Source of the DNA: Myxococcota bacterium
GTDB lineage: Bacteria; Myxococcota_A; UBA9160; SMWR01
Direction of reading: 5' to 3'
Length of the DNA: 64,000 bases
Assembly: GCA_039030075.1 (NCBI GenBank)
Contig: JBCCEW010000006.1
Coordinates: forward strand, 62,001-126,000
Below the pieces are notes generated by a model. The model was not told where the DNA came from. It did not search any database and was given only the letters and a program-made list of their open reading frames with translations. Position numbers and translations under genes: made by a program. This document shows, one piece after another, positions 61,694-64,000 of this stretch; within the stretch, counting starts at the first letter, position 1, and the number at the start of each line of letters is the position of its first letter.

Positions 61694-62542
61694 ATGCAAG
61701 AACCTCACCTGGTGACCGAAGTCATGACCCAGAAACCAGCGTCCGATTCCGCTGGATCGGCCACGGAGTCAGCGAACGGCGCGGCGGAGGTCAAGATGTC
61801 CGCTCGTTCGGTGGACGTCTTCTACGGCGACAACCACGCCATCCAGGACGTCGAGCTGGACATCCTGCGGGACGAGGTCACCGCCCTGATCGGGCCCTCC
61901 GGCTGTGGGAAGTCGACCTTCCTGCGCTGCTTCAACCGGATGAACGACACGATCGCCGGGTGTCGGGTCACGGGGGAAATTCGCTTGGATGGAACCTCCA
62001 TCTACAGCGAAGTGATGGACGTGGAGCAGCTGCGTGCCCGTGTGGGCATGGTCTTCCAGAAGCCCAACCCTTTCCCGAAGTCGATCTTCGAGAACGTCGC
62101 CTACGGGCCGCGAATCCACGGCCTCGCCGACGATCGCTCCGAGCTAGAGGGGGTCGTCGAGACGAGCCTCTCCCGGGCGGGCCTCTGGGACGAAGTGAAG
62201 GATCGCTTGGACGAGGCGGGAACGGCGCTGTCTGGCGGGCAGCAGCAGCGGCTTTGCATCGCGCGCGCGATCGCCGTCGACCCCGAGGTTATCCTGATGG
62301 ACGAGCCCTGCTCGGCCCTCGATCCGATCGCCACGGCGCGCATCGAAGAGCTGATCTACGAGCTGCGCGGTCGGTACGCAATCGCGATCGTGACCCACAA
62401 CATGCAGCAGGCGGCACGGGTGTCCCAGCGAACGGCGTTCTTCCACCTCGGCGTGCTCGTCGAGTACGGCCGCACGGACGAGATCTTCACGAACCCGAAG
62501 GAGCAGCGCACCAGCGACTACATCACGGGGCGCTACGGATGA
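61694..62542 (+). CDS. pstB: phosphate ABC transporter ATPase PstB
   Basis: The 282-residue product has Walker A ([15 protein letters not shown]), the Q-loop [14 protein letters not shown], the signature [16 protein letters not shown], Walker [14 protein letters not shown] and the H-loop IVTHNMQQA, all intact. A ~30-residue N-terminal extension precedes the domain. It ends in an ATGA overlap with phoU. Confidence 0.96.
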   Translation: MQEPHLVTEVMTQKPASDSAGSATESANGAAEVKMSARSVDVFYGDNHAIQDVELDILRDEVTALIGPSGCGKSTFLRCFNRMNDTIAGCRVTGEIRLDGTSIYSEVMDVEQLRARVGMVFQKPNPFPKSIFENVAYGPRIHGLADDRSELEGVVETSLSRAGLWDEVKDRLDEAGTALSGGQQQRLCIARAIAVDPEVILMDEPCSALDPIATARIEELIYELRGRYAIAIVTHNMQQAARVSQRTAFFHLGVLVEYGRTDEIFTNPKEQRTSDYITGRYG

Positions 62543-63225
62543 GCCGACTCTTCGACAGCGTTCTCGAGGAGCTGCGCGAAGACCTCTACCGGATGGGGAG
62601 TCGCGCCGAGGCGATCCTCGACAAGGCCATGCGCTCGTTCTGGGACCGCGATGTCGACCTCGCACAGCAGGTCGCGGACGACGACATCGAGATCGATCGG
62701 CTCGAGGTGGCGATCGACGAGCGCGTGCTGAAGGCGTTGGCGCTCCAAGCCCCCGTCGCCGAGGACCTCCGCGAGGTGATGGCGGCGAAGATGATCGCCA
62801 CGGACCTCGAGCGCGTCGGCGATCTCGCGCGCAACATCGCGAAGAGCGCGCGGCGCATCAGCAGTCACCCGAGCATGCCGTACCCCGCGGCGCTGACCAC
62901 CCTGGCACGCGCGGCGCAGCGCGTGCTTCGGAGCTCACTGGATGCCTTCAGTCGAACGGACGCGGACCTCGCTCGCGCGGTGATGGCCGAAGACGACACG
63001 ATCGACGGAATCCAGGACGAGGTCGTGCAGAGCATGCTGCGCGAGATCCAGCTCCACCCGGAGAAGGCGTCGCAGGAAGTGGACGTCATCATGGTCGCGA
63101 AGCATCTGGAACGCGTCGGCGATCACGCCACGAACATCGCCGAAGACGTGATCCTGGTGGCCGAGGCGCGCAACGTGAAGCACGCCGCCAAGTTGGAGCG
63201 TGCCGACGCGAACGCGCGGCGCTAG
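62539..63225 (+). CDS. phoU: phosphate signalling protein PhoU
   Basis: The 228-residue helical product has the two PhoU repeats, each with a metal-binding (E/D)xxxD block: [18 protein letters not shown] and [18 protein letters not shown]. It inhibits PhoR when phosphate is plentiful through contact with PstB. Its ATG overlaps the pstB stop (ATGA), and its stop shares CTAG with the convergent gene. Confidence 0.95.
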   Translation: MSRLFDSVLEELREDLYRMGSRAEAILDKAMRSFWDRDVDLAQQVADDDIEIDRLEVAIDERVLKALALQAPVAEDLREVMAAKMIATDLERVGDLARNIAKSARRISSHPSMPYPAALTTLARAAQRVLRSSLDAFSRTDADLARAVMAEDDTIDGIQDEVVQSMLREIQLHPEKASQEVDVIMVAKHLERVGDHATNIAEDVILVAEARNVKHAAKLERADANARR

Positions 63226-63818
63226 CGACCGGTCAGCAGCGCGTCGCGAACCGACGCGTCGAGCGGACTTTCGCCGAGCCAGATCGCGAAGTACGCCGAA
63301 GCGAAGTCGGCGCCCGGGATGCTGCCGAGGGGCACGTCGTTCTTCGCGAGCACGGTGCCGTTGCCCGGCACGTAGGTGAGCGAGTAGCGATCGCCCGGTG
63401 CCACGTCCTCGTAGAGGGCGTTCAGCTGGCGCAGACGCGGTCCGAGGGTCGCAAGGGTCGCGTCGTCGACGTTCTCGCGGAGCATGGCGTCGCCCGCCTC
63501 GGCGATGTCCTGCCCCCGCAGATTCCAGAAGTACTCGAGCTCGAGGCGCTTCGGCACGTCTTCCAGGGCCTGCGCACCCGGCGTCTCGTCTTCGAGGTAG
63601 AGCGCCGCGACGTAGGCCTTGATCACCCAGCGGTAGCGATGCAGCGCGAGTCCATGCAGGGACAGCTCGACGTCGCCCGTGTCCACGCGTTCTGCGAAGC
63701 GCACCCCTTCCAGGGTGGCGGTCGAACCGGGCAGTGCGAACAGGCAGGCCGCGAGCAGGGCCAGCAGGCCCGTGGCCCGGCGCCGGACGAGGGCGGGCCG
63801 GAGGCGCAGTCGGTGCAC
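63222..63818 (-). CDS. exported chalcone isomerase-like protein
   Basis: The 198-residue product has a signal-like N-terminus (TGLLALLAACLFALPGSTA) and a chalcone-isomerase-like domain (KAYVAALYLEDETPG, KRLELEYFWNLRGQDIAEAG, VPGNGTVLAKNDVPLGSIPG, AYFAIWLGESPLDASVRDAL). Bacterial members are periplasmic and mostly uncharacterised; no flavonoid role is implied. The GTG at 63818 is preferred because GAGAGGA lies five bases upstream; an in-frame ATG at 63848 is possible. Confidence 0.83.
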   Translation of the reverse strand: MHRLRLRPALVRRRATGLLALLAACLFALPGSTATLEGVRFAERVDTGDVELSLHGLALHRYRWVIKAYVAALYLEDETPGAQALEDVPKRLELEYFWNLRGQDIAEAGDAMLRENVDDATLATLGPRLRQLNALYEDVAPGDRYSLTYVPGNGTVLAKNDVPLGSIPGADFASAYFAIWLGESPLDASVRDALLTGR

Positions 63819-63870
63819 GGGAATCCTCTCGAAGGGCGCGGCAGCCATGACCGACTCATCGGTCGGGCGG

Positions 63871-63897
63871 CGGAGCCCCTGAAACCGCGGGGCTCCG
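63871..63897. terminator. GC-rich hairpin at the right edge
   Basis: CGGAGCCCC and GGGGCTCCG form a perfect 9-bp stem with a 9-nt loop. No T-run follows on either strand, so its role as a terminator is uncertain. The last 100 bp of the window hold no gene that I can see. Confidence 0.35.
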
Positions 63898-64000
63898 AAA
63901 ACGGGATCGGCCCCTCGAGCGGCGCCGTCAGTGCTCTCAGACTAACCGCGCCGCCCAGGGATTCACGCCGGCGGGCGGGTCTGTGCAGCCCCCGGGGAGG

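Noticed and set aside
1-64000. CRISPR arrays, tRNA or rRNA genes, insertion sequences, prophage
   Set aside because: No regularly spaced repeats, cloverleaf-like genes, transposase motifs or phage structural genes were recognised by reading both strands.

Overview
The window is one uninterrupted stretch of GC-rich bacterial chromosome (high 60s % GC judged by eye). It is almost fully coding, with about 60 protein genes on both strands, many GTG and TTG starts and many overlapping gene ends. A Gram-negative envelope is clear from TonB/ExbBD, lipoproteins, an OmpA-type protein and signal peptides. The mix of glutaminyl-tRNA synthetase, inositol-phosphate synthase, family-B DNA polymerase, LLM oxidoreductase, P450, a DUF3604 lipoprotein and selenium metabolism suggests a deltaproteobacterial-type lineage (Myxococcota/Desulfobacterota-like). 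That placement is inference. I saw no tRNA, rRNA, insertion sequence, phage gene or CRISPR array.

0-17 kb: mixed housekeeping and accessory genes. A molybdopterin oxidoreductase is cut by the left edge. It is followed by a BASS transporter, a cupin, an AsmA-like protein, a CPA2 antiporter, TauD, GNAT and acyltransferase genes, a FAD-oxidoreductase/SelD fusion, inositol-phosphate synthase, an epimerase and glnS. The carboxymuconolactone decarboxylase (AhpD-like) gene at 5727-6302 has an in-frame TGA exactly at the second cysteine of its CxxC motif, followed by a perfect hairpin. With selD 4 kb away this reads as a selenoprotein gene, not a pseudogene.

17-31 kb: lipid/steroid-like catabolism (LLM oxidoreductase, Ltp2-like thiolase with DUF35 partner, TetR regulator, KstD-like flavoprotein, P450); two divergent citrate-synthase-family genes, one with a DNA-binding N-terminus; a three-gene retropepsin / 7TM-transglutaminase / RimK-like ATP-grasp operon; a glutathione transferase.

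31-41 kb: an OmpA-type lipoprotein, then a tightly coupled minus-strand operon of a MotA/TolQ/ExbB-type channel with a very long coiled-coil tail, two different ExbD-like single-span coiled-coil proteins (only one keeps the membrane Asp) and a DUF3604 lipoprotein. This is a candidate undescribed proton-driven envelope machine. A RuBisCO-like protein and DNA polymerase II follow.

41-63 kb: a phosphate island. It holds phoB-phoR, ppk1 with its own response regulator, an arsenate reductase, sixA, a CYTH-CHAD protein, a complete TonB energising cluster (DUF3450, long ExbB, ExbB, ExbD, ExbD, TonB, TPR), two small paralogous lipoproteins with a structured leader, and pstSCAB-phoU. The same 18-bp box ([CA]TTCAC[AG]-N4-CGTCAC[AT], Pho-box geometry) lies upstream of pstS, of the regulator-ppk1 pair and of the TonB cluster, so all three are probably one PhoB regulon: outer-membrane energisation, inner-membrane phosphate import, polyphosphate storage and arsenate detoxification.

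Two broader patterns recur. Four convergent gene pairs share one CTAG tetramer that supplies both stop codons. Several operons use 1-8 nt start/stop overlaps.
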